From NCBI GenBank assembly GCA_025766275.1, contig JAFKAC010000010.1, positions 930,001 to 994,000 of the forward strand: 64,000 nucleotides of DNA. The letters are read 5' to 3'. Numbering within the stretch: the stretch's first letter is position 1; each line of letters starts with the position of its first letter. The position numbers were made by a program, and so were the translations under genes. A model generated the notes under the pieces. That model searched no databases. It was not told where the DNA came from and saw nothing but the letters and a program-made list of their open reading frames with translations. The DNA comes from Lactarius indigo (Eukaryota; Basidiomycota; Agaricomycetes; Russulales; Russulaceae). Positions 54,250 to 64,000 of this stretch are shown here, in pieces.

Positions 54250-54890
54250 TAGTCTAAGGCGATGTGATGGTTCAGCGAAAGTTGAGGCTGGTGTTGCTGG
54301 TACAACCATAATTCAGGGGTGCCGATGACTCGGATGCGACGGCAAACGGACTTACTGGACAGGCGGGTCTCCTTCAGAGAGTAACACCAATCCAGCCAGT
54401 TCTTCGTATTGCAGTGTTGATGGTAGTCCTAAGTCGTGTCGAAATCGCAACGCGTGTGTGTCTTCCCGGCGCGACCCACCTCAAACTCACGCCTCACGAA
54501 ATCTCCCGGCTCGAGCGTGAGGTCGCGGTGGCACAGCGCCTTCCAACGGAGATAATTCAAACTGTCCTAGTGCCAATGATGCGGGATCCGGCGCTTGTTG
54601 GTACGGTTCGTGGGTTGTTCATGCAAGTGGTACAGACAACGTTCTTGGTGTTCACGGTAGAGCGACAGAGAGAGACACGGCGAACGTCCCGGTTGTCGGT
54701 GCCGATGCGGCGTCCCGCGCCGTCGAGTCCGAATCCACTTTCGTATCACCACTCATCCTCTACCCCTGGAGCGCCTACCGCGTAGTGCACGCTCTCCTCC
54801 ACCACCATTTCTACTTTCCGCTCCAGAATCAAGGGGAAAAACAGCGGCCAGTCGTTATCTAACAGGCCTTCACGCATGTCCACGCCGACC
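54250..54890 (-). pseudogene. UstYa-like two-motif remnant
   Basis: Homologous to the body of 50597-51305. A stop appears within DEW-YESGFG (TGG to TGA at about 54748). The first HxxHC region reads REHQERCLYHLHEQ and the second PHHWH. The C-terminal tail is partly legible. The N-terminal exon is missing; sequence from about 54905 instead matches the 3' end of the one-motif gene type. A clear pseudogene. Confidence 0.55.
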
Positions 54891-54904
54891 GATCTGAAGT
54901 TATC

Positions 54905-55090
54905 AGGGGAAACTGGCAGATGCTCGAAGCCAAGGATTGGGATGAGACCAATTGGAGCGTAGACTGGAGGCCTATCAGAAAATTGGAGGAAAAGAGCTCA
55001 ATGGGTCTCAGGACGATGAGCGAGTGGCTCTCTCTCCCGAACAGAATGGTGTTGTGTCGCCGCTAAATCAGAGATTTTTAGGCGGCGCAC
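54905..55090 (+). pseudogene. 3' end fragment of a one-motif UstYa-like gene
   Basis: GGCCTATCAGAAAATTGGAG and the following TGAGCGAGTGGCTCTCTCTCC block match the end of 51650-52238 and its 3' flank (AGGCCTATCAG...GGTGAGCAGCTCCCTCTCC). Only the tail remains, fused to the two-motif remnant on its left. Confidence 0.45.
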
Positions 55091-55771
55091 CGGTAGTAGT
55101 ACCACTACTCTGGGACAGATGGATCGTGCATCTCCGACGTACGATTGTTAAGCGCGCTAGGACAACCATGGGGTTTTGGCACTTCTACACTCGGCGTCAA
55201 CGTACACCACCGCACCTATTAGCGTCTGTAAAGTAAAACCATCAAGATTTGATATATGAACCGATATCGTACTCCTTTTTCGTAGACGGAGAGCCAGGCC
55301 ATGGGATTTGTGGCGTGGTTGAAAACATAGGTTTCACGTCGTCATTGAACCTACTACCCATTCAGGACCGGCGATGTTGTTCCAGTCGTTCCAGTCCATG
55401 CGGCCAAAACCAACATACCCATCTCTTTCTCACAGCCGCATGTAAACCCCGAAAGCGCCGACCGCAATGGTGGTTAATATTTATACTGGAATACATGCCA
55501 TTCCGGAGACAAAGACCAGTCGTAGCCAAGAGCCACTACAATCTAGGAAAGAGTTGGTCTCGGAGGGTTGCCCGAGTCGTACTAAATAATCGAAGCACGA
55601 GTGAATGTAATAAAGTGTGGCGATCAACATATTCCCGCGTGTAGACGACGGCGTGGGGCACAGAACGTAGATAAGCGAGCAATGGGGCGAGGTGAAGTTC
55701 CTACAGCGTCCCAATGACCACGAATGCGGTGTCGTTCAACAGAACGATGAAGACAATTTACCGGCCAAAGA
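55091..55771. other. intergenic, flank of 7-TM copy F
   Basis: The GTGTGGCGA-CAA...CCGCGTGTAGACGA block near 55615-55650 recurs at 61591-61617, the flank of 7-TM copy G. The downstream region therefore duplicated with the 7-TM gene. No gene is visible. Confidence 0.4.
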
Positions 55772-57209
55772 TCACGGGTTCTGTTCGTCACTAGGGGTCT
55801 TCATAAACACCGTGGATGGAACTAGTTCATTGGAGTCGTCCATGTGCTCGCGATAAATCGTGTACACGAATGGTAGTGTATTGCCAGGTCTGGGCCGTGC
55901 GAGAGCTGGCGCACTCGCGAACTGCATTCCGGTCGAGTAGGTCGAATAATTTTCAACCGGGCTCTTCTGCATGGCGACGAGGATGATTATGAGCGTCGGA
56001 TATAAACCCTATGACAAGTGGGTATATGGTGTATATGGAACACATGTGTCGCAGAACTCACTGAGACAAACAATAAGGCGTTGTGCATGAGAGTGGTATT
56101 CAGGTTGAATGTCAAGATCACGTATAAAATCTGAAAAAGCGCAGTGAGCGGTTTTGCGAGCGTAGAAACTTACGGAAGTAAGACGTGCCCAAAGGCAGCA
56201 ATAAACAAAACCGGACTCGATGAGGAGAGCGAACACCCTGTTTACCCTCAACGATCCAGTCCCTTTGCCCAAATGTTTCCCGACTGAGACGCGGTATTGC
56301 CTACACCAGCAACATGGTCAGAGATTGCTGTCAGTGAATCGAATGTAAGAAAGGCACACCAAGCCTTCATGGCGATCAATGCGGTAGAGACCAGATTAGT
56401 TCCCAATATTGGAAAGACCACGAGTAGGGGACCAAAATCATCCGCAATGATCGGAATACTACGATAGGGAGGGCTCAAGATGGGTATGAGGGTGAGACCA
56501 AATTCACACCCGACAGCGGCTAGTACGGGGATTGTTCCCAAATGAGCATAGAATGGCGACTACGAGAGATCCCTTGTATGCACCTGTGGTCCCAAGGATG
56601 AAAAAGAGAAGAATGGCGATGACGTATTTGTCTCTGTTCCAGAGAACCACTGCACGCCAGGCACAGATAATATCGCTTAGAATATACTGAGCAGCCATTA
56701 GTTGAGCAGACAGTAAGGAAGCATCGTGCAAGTGCACCATTAGGCGTCTAATAGTCTCCACTACAATAGAGACAGAACCGATGCGACCTAAAGGCCATAC
56801 GTTGGCAGCTGTGCGGTCGAGTAACCACCACATTTTCTGAAACCCAAGAGCCGTCTGTAGCACCAGTGCGATGATTCCTAAGACGAACGTGAAAGTTGTG
56901 ATTGCAAACATGACCATTTTAGACCGAGACGAAGTGAAACCCCGTTTTCCCCTGAAGCCACATACTGTAAGCGTCCAACGTCCTTCCTTTGAGAGAAAAA
57001 GTGAGCATCACAGGAGGATGTGGACCGAGGATACGTAGAGTACTGTATAGACACCTGTGATGGTCGGCACGATGAGTCAGAGACTGGAGTTGGCAACGGC
57101 AAGTCTCTTGACCCTCACCATATACGACACCGACAAAAAGGCTGTTGTATACTGTCAATTTATATTGGTCGTAGTAGTATGTGGTGTCTATGAAAGCGTT
57201 GTTGGTCAT
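55772..57209 (-). pseudogene. 7-TM family copy F, one acceptor mutated
   Basis: Starts MTNNAFIDTTYYYDQY then KLTVYNSLFVGVVYG. Exons 2-4 are in phase (VYTVLYVSSVHIL; GFTSSRSKMVMFAITT; YILSDIICAWRAVVLWNRDK). The acceptor before the AAVGCEFGLTLIP exon reads GG instead of AG (56538-56539). All remaining exons are open, through FALLIESGFVYCCLW to GLYPTLIIILVAMQKSPVEN and DEQNP. The donor after CCLW is GCACGT, another GC-type donor. One base separates this copy from a complete gene. Confidence 0.65.
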
Positions 57210-57799
57210 GATGGCAAATATAAAGTGGCAGTGGGCAGATCAGAGCGCGAGGGAAAACTAGGTTCGTCACCCCCTGCGGATTCTTAAGCATTTCTGTAGC
57301 CGCCGTAAGGGAGAGAGGACCGCGGGCTCAAGACGTGTTAGGAATTGGAGGCAGTGCGGTACTAAAGAGACAACCTTGTGGTGGCTGGGCCCGACACAAT
57401 GGTGCACCACTCCACCTCCGTTTCCCACTTGATTTCCCCCGACTGCCTTGCGGTCTTCCTTTCCCATGATTCCACACCCCATCACTGCATGAGAACCACA
57501 AGTGGTCCTAGTCCCGCCTCATGACCAACATTCCTACCAGAGTGTTCTCTACTCACGGTCACCGTATATACCTCTGGGAGCCATGCCAGTGGGGCACTTG
57601 CAGCAAGTGACCACATCACCTACCACACCCTCCGCCTCACACTGCCCCCATATTATGTGCGTCTATCTAGGGTCCTAGGACCACTCAACTGGGTATCACA
57701 CATCGTCTGCGCTTTGATTCATAGTCACGAGAGCTCGTTTTCTGTGCCAATTTTGTCGCCTACTCGCACTCTTTCGCAGTGACAGTGGCTCGCTCAACA
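57210..57799. other. intergenic with dispersed repeat
   Basis: Includes one copy of the repeat pair described in the next entry. No intact gene is visible. Confidence 0.35.
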
Positions 57800-58330
57800 G
57801 GTGGCACAGAGCCAGCTGATGCAGGTAATTCAGGCAATGCTGGTGGTGCAGGAATCAGCACTTCCTGGTGCGGTTCATGAGTTGGTTATGCAAGTAGGGC
57901 AGGTAGTACTCTTGGTGGCGGAGCGACATCGCAGACGTCAAGTTGGCACCGATGCGTCCAGCGCCGTTGGACTCGAACCCCCCTTTCGTACCACCCATCG
58001 TCCCCATCCCCGGGAACTTCTGCTGCGCAGTACACGCTCTCTTCCACCATCATTTCTCCCTCCTGCCCCAGACCCAAGGGGAAAAACGGCGGCCAATCAA
58101 GCCTTCACGCATGTTGACCTCGGCAACGGCGGATCTGAATGTATCAATAATAACTGACTGTATTCCTCGGTGTGATGTCGGTTTCAAATCGGACATTCTT
58201 AACGAATGCGGAAAATGTATGCGTTAGGCGTGGTGCTGAGAACGGAGACTGGTACAGCGAGCGTGAGATTATTGGTCTGTCGATGATATTAGAGTTCGCC
58301 CGTTTCCGCACTCTGAGGGATTATTTAGGA
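57800..58330 (-). pseudogene. UstYa-like two-motif remnant
   Basis: Contains EMMVEESVYCAA and DGWYERG followed by a frame change at the same place as in 50597-51305. Damaged HxxHC regions follow (coded around 57870-57950). Exon 1 is partly legible at 58180-58330. It is divergent from the remnant at 58490. Confidence 0.5.
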
Positions 58331-58489
58331 TCTAAGACCATGCTTTCGGTACATTGTTTACACACGAGTAGCTTCTGGGCGCAGAAGGTGGATCTATTTG
58401 ATGCGTTCTCCTTCGATTGGGGCGTATAGCTTTCTAAATTGGTGATGACCATGCAACCCGCGGCAATTGCGAGGCTCTAGCTGTGGATT

Positions 58490-58840
58490 CATCAGGTGAC
58501 CTGGCTTCATCTCATCAACTCGGGCATCGTGACTCCCCTTTATCGTCGTACCCCACAGTGTGTATCGCTCTACTTCAATCAGGATTTTCAGTACCTCGCC
58601 ACTGTAAGGATACAATTTTGCCTCTCCCTCGGCGTACTTGCTTCCACTACAGCCAACGTCGGCACGAGCTACCCTCATACCTGGGATATCAACTATCTTC
58701 CTTCCATCCTCGCGAACATCAAGGACACACCACAACCGTCGCCCTTTCCTCTTCAATGTTGCCCTCGCTTTCCTACGGTAGACCTAGGGCTATCCGTTTG
58801 TGACCACGACGATTTTTCACCATTAGCGCGCGCATAGATT
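58490..58840 (+). pseudogene. one-motif UstYa-like remnant, 5' part
   Basis: After a leader resembling those of 51650 and 53337, it reads SYPHTWDINYLPSILANIKD. This aligns with NNIDNLPSALTNISG of 53495-53994. The reading then diverges, and the HxxHC region is absent. Third example of the divergent arrangement. Confidence 0.4.
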
Positions 58841-59358
58841 GGTGTTCCGCTATCAAGGTAGTAACCGCAAACTACGCCTACCTATAGACACACTACAAGC
58901 GCGCCTCGTAACAGCGCGCTTGAGCAATCATGCAATGTTTTCGTACACGGCAAACATCACACACGCCCCAGGAAGCACATGCACGAGGTGTTGCCAGGCC
59001 GTAATATAACCCGTGGGCCCTCATGTGTTCACGTGTGCACGATCGTCGACGTGATCGTGCGATAGTATGTACGTGCCAGTGCCGAGCCATCCCATATACA
59101 CTTTAGTAAGTTCGTATGTACGCGAGGAAAGACCTACTTGTATGCGCGAGCAGATGCCCTGGTTACGGGTACGTCGCGCACAGCGCGCCGAGTTTCGACG
59201 TGCCAGACATGATCATATAAGCCGTATTGGACCTTTTAAAGATAGGCTCAGGTCGGGTCGGGTTCGCACAGGAGTAGACGCACTGGCTTGTCGTCAACCC
59301 TCGTTCATGCCCGCCTAAGATTTGCGAGGCGCTGCCGTTTTTGCCCTAACGTCCAGCC
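58841..59358. other. intergenic
   Basis: No gene is recognisable. CGTGCACGATCG and CGATCGTGC-like inverted sequence occurs near 59034-59064. Otherwise I see nothing definable. Confidence 0.3.
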
Positions 59359-60075
59359 CTACATCTTCTCATATGCCATGAACTGCAGCGTGGTGTTGCT
59401 TACGCAGACCAACGCGAGCGACGTCCCGCGATAGAGCCCGCCCCAACCCTTGTTGCAGAATATCGTGCGAAATCCGCCTGCAGCGCTAACACACCAATCA
59501 GTGAGAAAAAAAAAACCAAGAGGGCGGATGGCGAACGCACTCCAGAGTCCACAGTGCACCGGGGGGAGTTAGGCGGCGCGGTGAAGATCCGGACTTTTAC
59601 CACCCATACGGGTTTGTAAGAATGGTCATCACGGCATCTTGAATGCGTTCGTGGGTGTGAGGAGTACTGGGAGAAAAAAGAATTCGAACTTGCTTCGGCG
59701 GAAGAGAGTTGATATTGAGAAGCCGACAGGGGTGGCGCGTCGACGGTCGCCCGGCACTTGAGTCGATTGTAGCTGCAGATTGGCAGGTTCAGTGGGGGAG
59801 GAAAGAGGACAAAAGGACGAGACGCACAAGAGAAAATAGAGGTCCCAGCTTCTCACATTACCCGGGATGTTCGGGCTCAGACAGCGATATAGCCCGCGCC
59901 GGCCATCGTTGGCTTGAATGTCGCGCAGGGCGCACCAGGTGCCACGTCCGGTACCGCCCTCAGTCAGGCCCGTGCGTCGAAACCTGGAATTTGACCTTGA
60001 GCAAATCGAGGACGACTGTGCCCGCGCCAATTCCGGCGAACGCGTGGTCCTGAAAAACGCAGTGAGGGCGACCAT
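59359..60075 (-). pseudogene. mitochondrial carrier (FAD/folate carrier-like) pseudogene
   Basis: Minus-strand pieces of a solute carrier of the mitochondrial inner membrane. They are HAFAGIGAGTVVLDLLKVKF, LRDIQANDGRRGLYRCLSPN (about 59880) and VKVRIFTAPPNSP (about 59590). GFRTIFCNKGWGGLYRGTSL, then VSNTTLQFMAYEKM and a stop near 59359, follow over a GTGCG...CTGCAG intron. GLYRG repeats and QFMAYE are typical of the FLX1-like subgroup. Frame changes occur near 59990 and in a C-run near 59565. A middle segment and the C-terminal third are missing. Likely a stray gene fragment rather than part of the local families. Confidence 0.65.
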
Positions 60076-60679
60076 GAATTACTACATGACTGGCAGCCCT
60101 GATGGCGCACGATGACACGTGTCTGGAAGAAGCTTGGGTGGGAGACGAGTCTTGGGGTGGACGCTGACATACCCAGCCACTGCGCTTGTCTCTTCAGCGG
60201 CCCGGTTTGTCGAGTTGTTTTGGCTGCCACGACCTTGGCCACAACTCCTACAATGGCCCTCGCTCCCTGTCTGTTTTCCACTGGGGTCATCTTCATATCA
60301 CATTTCGGTGTCACGTCGTATCCTATGAGCGCTGACCCAACACCACGGCGCACCACCTCGCTTCTGCTTCCTACCTGATTTCCGCCGACTGTATTGCGGC
60401 CTTCCTTTCCCATGACTCCACCCTCACCATCACCTCGCACGAGAACAGCAAGTGATACCGCCTCATGACCATTAAAATCCTAGAATGTCCCGTACTCACG
60501 GACCATATACCCCTTCTGAGTGCAGTGCCATAAGGTCTCTGCAGCGGACAATTCCATCTACCAGATCCTCCGCCTCACACAGCCCCTATCTTGGGTCTAT
60601 ATGAGGTACTAGTACCACTCAACTGAGCATTATACATGGTCTGCGCTCTGATTAATTCTCGTTCTACATGCCAGACTTG
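60076..60679. other. intergenic with second copy of the dispersed repeat
   Basis: 60330-60660 is the second copy of the 57.4 kb repeat. No gene is otherwise visible. Confidence 0.35.
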
Positions 60680-61250
60680 TGGTTCAGCAATGGTGCACGC
60701 CGATCACTCGGCTCACAAGCCACGCTTTGCTCGCGGTGGCCAGCTCAACAGGTGATTCAAGTATTGCCGGTGGTGCGGGGATTGGGATTTGCGCGTGCGA
60801 TGCATGATCGTGGAGCAGACAGTGCTCTTGGTGATAGAGCAACATGGTGAACGTCCGGCTGGTTGTCGGCGGCTCGTCCCGTGCCGTCGAACCCGAATCC
60901 CCTTTTGTACCAGCACCATTCGTCCTCCGCCCCGGGACTGCCTGCCAGTGCCATGTACTCTCCTCTGCCACTATTTCTACCTCTTATTCCGGAGTCAAGG
61001 AGGAAAACGGCGGCCAGGCCAATCATCACCTAACAGGTCTTCACACTTGTCAGCTCGGCTACGGCTCATCTGAACGTGTCAAAGGCAACTGACTGTATTC
61101 CTTTTTCGTGACGTCGGTTTCAAATAGGGCGTTCTCAACGAATGCGGACAATGTGTGCATCGAGGTCACAGACGCGGTTCTGAGAGCCGAGACGAGTACG
61201 ACAGACATGTTGTTGGTACACTATATACATGAGCAATTTCTTGTCGTAGA
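60680..61250 (-). pseudogene. UstYa-like two-motif remnant
   Basis: Reads EDEWCWYKRGFGFDGTGR in a continuous frame, where the 50.6 kb copy has its frame change. It then shifts before LLYHQEHCLLHDH (first HxxHC intact). The second motif is degraded (HHRQYLNHL). The anchor exon is frame-shifted. It gives the useful comparison that the insertion in the 50.6 kb copy is derived. Confidence 0.55.
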
Positions 61251-61732
61251 AGAGGGGGAATCTATTCGGTGCACTCTCCCTCGGTTGAGGTCGTCTGACG
61301 TATTGATCCCACTATATTATCAGAACGAAGGTGTATCGCTTCTAAATTGATAATGACTATGCGTCGTCTCGTGGCATTTTTGGGGCTCAAGCTGCAGAGT
61401 GATCAGGCGACCCTCCGTGTCCTATGATTTTTATTGTTTTTTGATTCATATCTTCGTCCGCCTTGGGGTACAGAACCGTATGTAGCACTTCACTTTGTGT
61501 ACACTATGTGTGACCTTTGTGACCTCATCCGAATAAAATTTCTCTCCCCCCCCCAAGTTCCAACCGTGTCCTATGATATAATAAGAGTGTGGCGACAAAC
61601 CCCGCGTGTAGACGATGGTGTGAGTCGCAGGACTTGGATAGACACGAAATGGAGGTGAGGTGAAATTCCCAGTGTCCGAATTACTGCAATTACGGTGTCA
61701 TTACAAGACGACGACAATTTAACGACCAAAGA
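61251..61732. other. intergenic
   Basis: The left part resembles the UstYa promoter spacer. A run of nine C occurs near 61545. The right part repeats the flank of 7-TM copy F. No gene is visible. Confidence 0.35.
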
Positions 61733-62711
61733 TCACAGGTCCATTTCCTCATCACGGGTCTCCATAAACACTGTAGGTGGTACTTGCTAATCTGAGCCGT
61801 TCTCGTGCTCGCGACAAACCGTGTACACGTATGTTGGCATGTTACCAGCTCTGGGAGGTCCGAGTGCTGGCGCACTCACAAACTCCATTCTGGTCGAGTA
61901 GGTCGAGTAATGTTCGACTGGGCTCTTCTGCAAGGCGACGAGGATGACTATGAGTGTCGGATATAGGCCCTGTGTTCATTCGGTATTTAGTGCCCGAGCG
62001 GATATGTATGAGGAACACATGTTCCACAAAACTCACTGAGACAAACAACAAGACGTTGTCCATAACAGTAAGACCCGGGTAATGTATCACATCAAACACC
62101 GAGATCAAAGGGGGGGAGGTGGTGCAATGGGCAAATGCTCCCCCCCTCGCCTTACATGGGACAGCTCTGGTGATGGACTCTGGGTTCGAATCCAAGCTGG
62201 TGCATTCCCTGCAGGCACGTGTTCACTCACAACCACGGGGTTTTCAGCCCCATTCAACAAAAACCGCCCACCTGACCACCTGTGGCATCATGCCACATCA
62301 CGCTCATTATCAACCTGGGCTCTGTCACATTGCACCACTGACATCCCATTATTTCCCAATTTGCACCCCAACCACACCCCAGCTCTATTTCTCCGACTCC
62401 ATTTCCAACAATTCCACACCACTCCGATTCAATCTCCGCCACTCACCGAGGGGTTGGAAGGCGATGAGGCGTGGGAGGTAGGAATGAGGATTTGGATGAC
62501 ATAACGTACAGATGGACTGGGCGCCGCACTGGGGGACCTCACCCATTCCCCACTTACCACATTTCCTACGGTACTCACATTTCCTCTGGGAGGTGACATA
62601 CCATATATTACGCAATCACTTAGGTGCACGGACTTTACCTTGTGTTTCATAAATCTCCCCTAAAAAGGAGGACCGGTCTTGTACTGTTGTACTGTCCCGG
62701 AATAAAAACTG

Positions 62712-62745
<34 letters not shown>

Positions 62746-63872
62746 ACCGAGATCAAATATAAAATCTGAAACGGAGCAGTGAGCTATGAGAGCATAGATA
62801 CTCATGGGAATAGGACATACCCACAGGCAGCAATAAATGAAACCGGAGTCTATGAGCAGAGCAAACACCCTGTCGGCTCTCACAAATCCAGTTCCTTTTC
62901 CCAAATGTCTCTTGACAGAGATGCGGTGTTGCCTACAGCGGTATGGTCAGAGATGGTTATCGAGGCTTGAATGAAAGAAGGGCGCACCAAGCCTTCCAGG
63001 CGATCAACCCAGTAGATACCAGATTGGTTCCCAGTGTTGGGCCCACCATGATTAGGGGAGCGGCATATGAGGTGAATGGAAGGGTGCCAGTCATGGAGGG
63101 TGGGATGAAGTTGCTGAGATCTGAGATGGGTACAACTTTGAGACCGATTTCACACGCAGCTGCAACTATGAGGATTGGTCACTAATGAGAACAGAATGAC
63201 AACTAGGAGTCTAGGAGGGATGACCCCTTGGATGTACCTGTTGTTCCAAAGATGAAGAGTAGAAGAATGGCAATGACACGTTTGTCTCTGTTCCAGAGAA
63301 CAACTGCACGCCAGGCACAGATAATATCGCTTAGGATATACTGAAAAGTCATTAGTTGGTCAAGTAGATGACAAGGGAGCATATATGTGTACCATTAGGC
63401 GTCTAATAGTTTCCACCACAATGAAGACGGCACCAATGCGACCTGAAGGCCAAGCTATAGGCCATACATTGTCATCTGTGGAGTAGAGGAATAACTGCAT
63501 TTGCTGAAACCCGAAAGCTGTCTCTAGCACCAGTACGATAATTCCCAAGATGAACATGAAGGTAGTCGTTCCAAACATGAACATTCTTGGCCGAGACAAA
63601 GTGAAACCTGGTTTTCCGCTGAAAGCCACCTACTGTAAGCGTGCATCATCCTTCCTTTGAGAGCACAAATGAACTTGAAACTCACAGGAGGATCTGGACA
63701 GAAGCAACATAGAGTACGATATAGACACCTGTGATTCACAGCAAAATGGATCAGAGTAGCAATGGCAAGTCTGTTATCCCTCACCATATACGATACCAAC
63801 AAAAAGGTTGTTGTACACTGTCAGTTTGTATTGACGGTAATATAACCAGGTATTGAAGGGATCATCGGTCAT
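61733..63872 (-). pseudogene. 7-TM family copy G, split by a SINE
   Basis: Starts MTDDPFNTWLYYRQY then KLTVYNNLFVGIVYG at 63872. The PGFTLSRPRMFMFGTTTF and YILSDIICAWRAVVLWNRDK blocks, the SNQLVSTGLIAWKAW-type block and FALLIDSGFIYCCLW are present. The exon reading YLISVFDVIHYPGLTVMD is interrupted by the SINE at 62110-62744. The last exon has an early TAG near 61793. Disrupted by insertion and nonsense. Confidence 0.65.
62094..62757 (+). mobile_element. tRNA-derived SINE with poly(A) tail and target-site duplication
   Basis: The insert of about 604 bp plus tail (62110-62744) lies in an exon of 7-TM copy G. The A box TGGTGCAATGG (62120-62130) and B box GGTTCGAATCC (62183-62193) are both perfect for a Pol III type 2 promoter, 52 bp apart. 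A 31-base A run (62714-62744) ends the element. The flanks AAACACCGAGATCAAA (62094-62109 and 62742-62757) are identical, a duplication of 13-16 bp depending on how the A's are assigned. The tRNA-like head is followed by a body of about 500 bp I do not recognise. The clean duplication and long pure A tail point to a recent insertion. Confidence 0.88.
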
Positions 63873-64000
63873 GACGGTGGAAATGGAGTGGTGGGGGGAA
63901 AATCAGAGCGCGCTCAGGGAAACTTAAGGGAAATGACTGCGGACTGAATGTGAATTGTGTGAGGAATTTGGAGGCAGCGCCGTACTAAAGAGACATAGCT
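63873..64000. other. upstream flank of 7-TM copy G
   Basis: Ends in GGAGGCAGCGCCGTACTAAAGAGACA, which also occurs at 57350-57372 upstream of copy F. The duplicated unit therefore continues past the window edge. No gene is visible. Confidence 0.45.

Larger units (their letters stand above)
57390..60660. repeat. dispersed repeat pair (about 57390-57780 and 60330-60660)
   Basis: The two copies share, in order, CTTCCTTTCCCATGA, CACCATC-or-CCCATCACT and GAGAAC-CAAGTG. CCGCCTCATGACCA, TACTCACGG, a CTCCGCCTCACAC-block, GGTCTGCGCT-or-GTCTGCGCTTTGATT and ACTCAACTG follow. On the minus strand both carry a frame starting MGKE-R--VGGNQVG, so it may be a decayed coding element. Each lies immediately upstream (plus-strand sense) of a UstYa-like remnant. 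Family unknown. Confidence 0.6.

Noticed and set aside
59709..60053. Plus-strand frame of 114 codons
   Set aside because: Antisense to the mitochondrial carrier pseudogene, whose motifs are clear on the minus strand.
62110..62200. A genuine tRNA gene at the A and B boxes
   Set aside because: No acceptor stem or anticodon arm can be closed around the boxes. A poly(A) tail and target duplication show a SINE.

Overview
The window looks like a transposon-rich accessory region of an agaricomycete (basidiomycete) genome. The evidence is short introns (about 36-70 nt, GTRNGT...YAG, with occasional GC-AG), a chromodomain-containing Gypsy element, fungal NACHT-ankyrin and O-fucosyltransferase-like genes, and large decaying families of multipass membrane and UstYa-like (DUF3328) proteins. 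No bacterial-type gene organisation is visible.

Layout. 1-0.8 kb: LTR-type debris. 0.8-6.6 kb: a degenerate Ty3/Gypsy element on the minus strand. 6.8-7.9 kb: a proline-rich protein gene with a PB1-like tail and an early stop. 8.5-28.6 kb: a composite unit of about 4 kb repeated three to five times. Each unit has a plus-strand type II membrane glycoprotein gene (GP), a minus-strand 7-TM gene, a shared spacer and a plus-strand UstYa remnant. The array is interrupted at 20.7-23.2 kb by a LINE fragment and an unrelated 7-TM gene. 29.4-35 kb: short genes with signal peptides. 35.7-37 kb: a diverged 7-TM gene. 38.4-49.1 kb: two O-fucosyltransferase-like paralogues (first dead, second open) flanking a minus-strand NACHT-ankyrin NLR with about 23 repeats. 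49-61.5 kb: a GP copy, then repeated divergent pairs of UstYa-like genes, another 7-TM copy and a mitochondrial-carrier pseudogene. 61.7-63.9 kb: a 7-TM copy split by a tRNA-derived SINE.

Most copies of each family are broken. I could thread complete reading frames through two 7-TM copies (17826-19280 and 24721-26189), two UstYa-like genes (51650-52238 and 53337-53994) and the second glycosyltransferase (46873-49107). The 7-TM gene at 24721-26189 can be followed through eight exons to a 352-residue protein.

How the parts might work together: UstYa-like proteins act in fungal RiPP and related peptide pathways. Their expansion beside short secreted-peptide genes and 7-TM proteins suggests, but does not show, a peptide-processing or signalling locus. 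Several lesions are single-base indels in homopolymers, so some pseudogene calls could be assembly errors.
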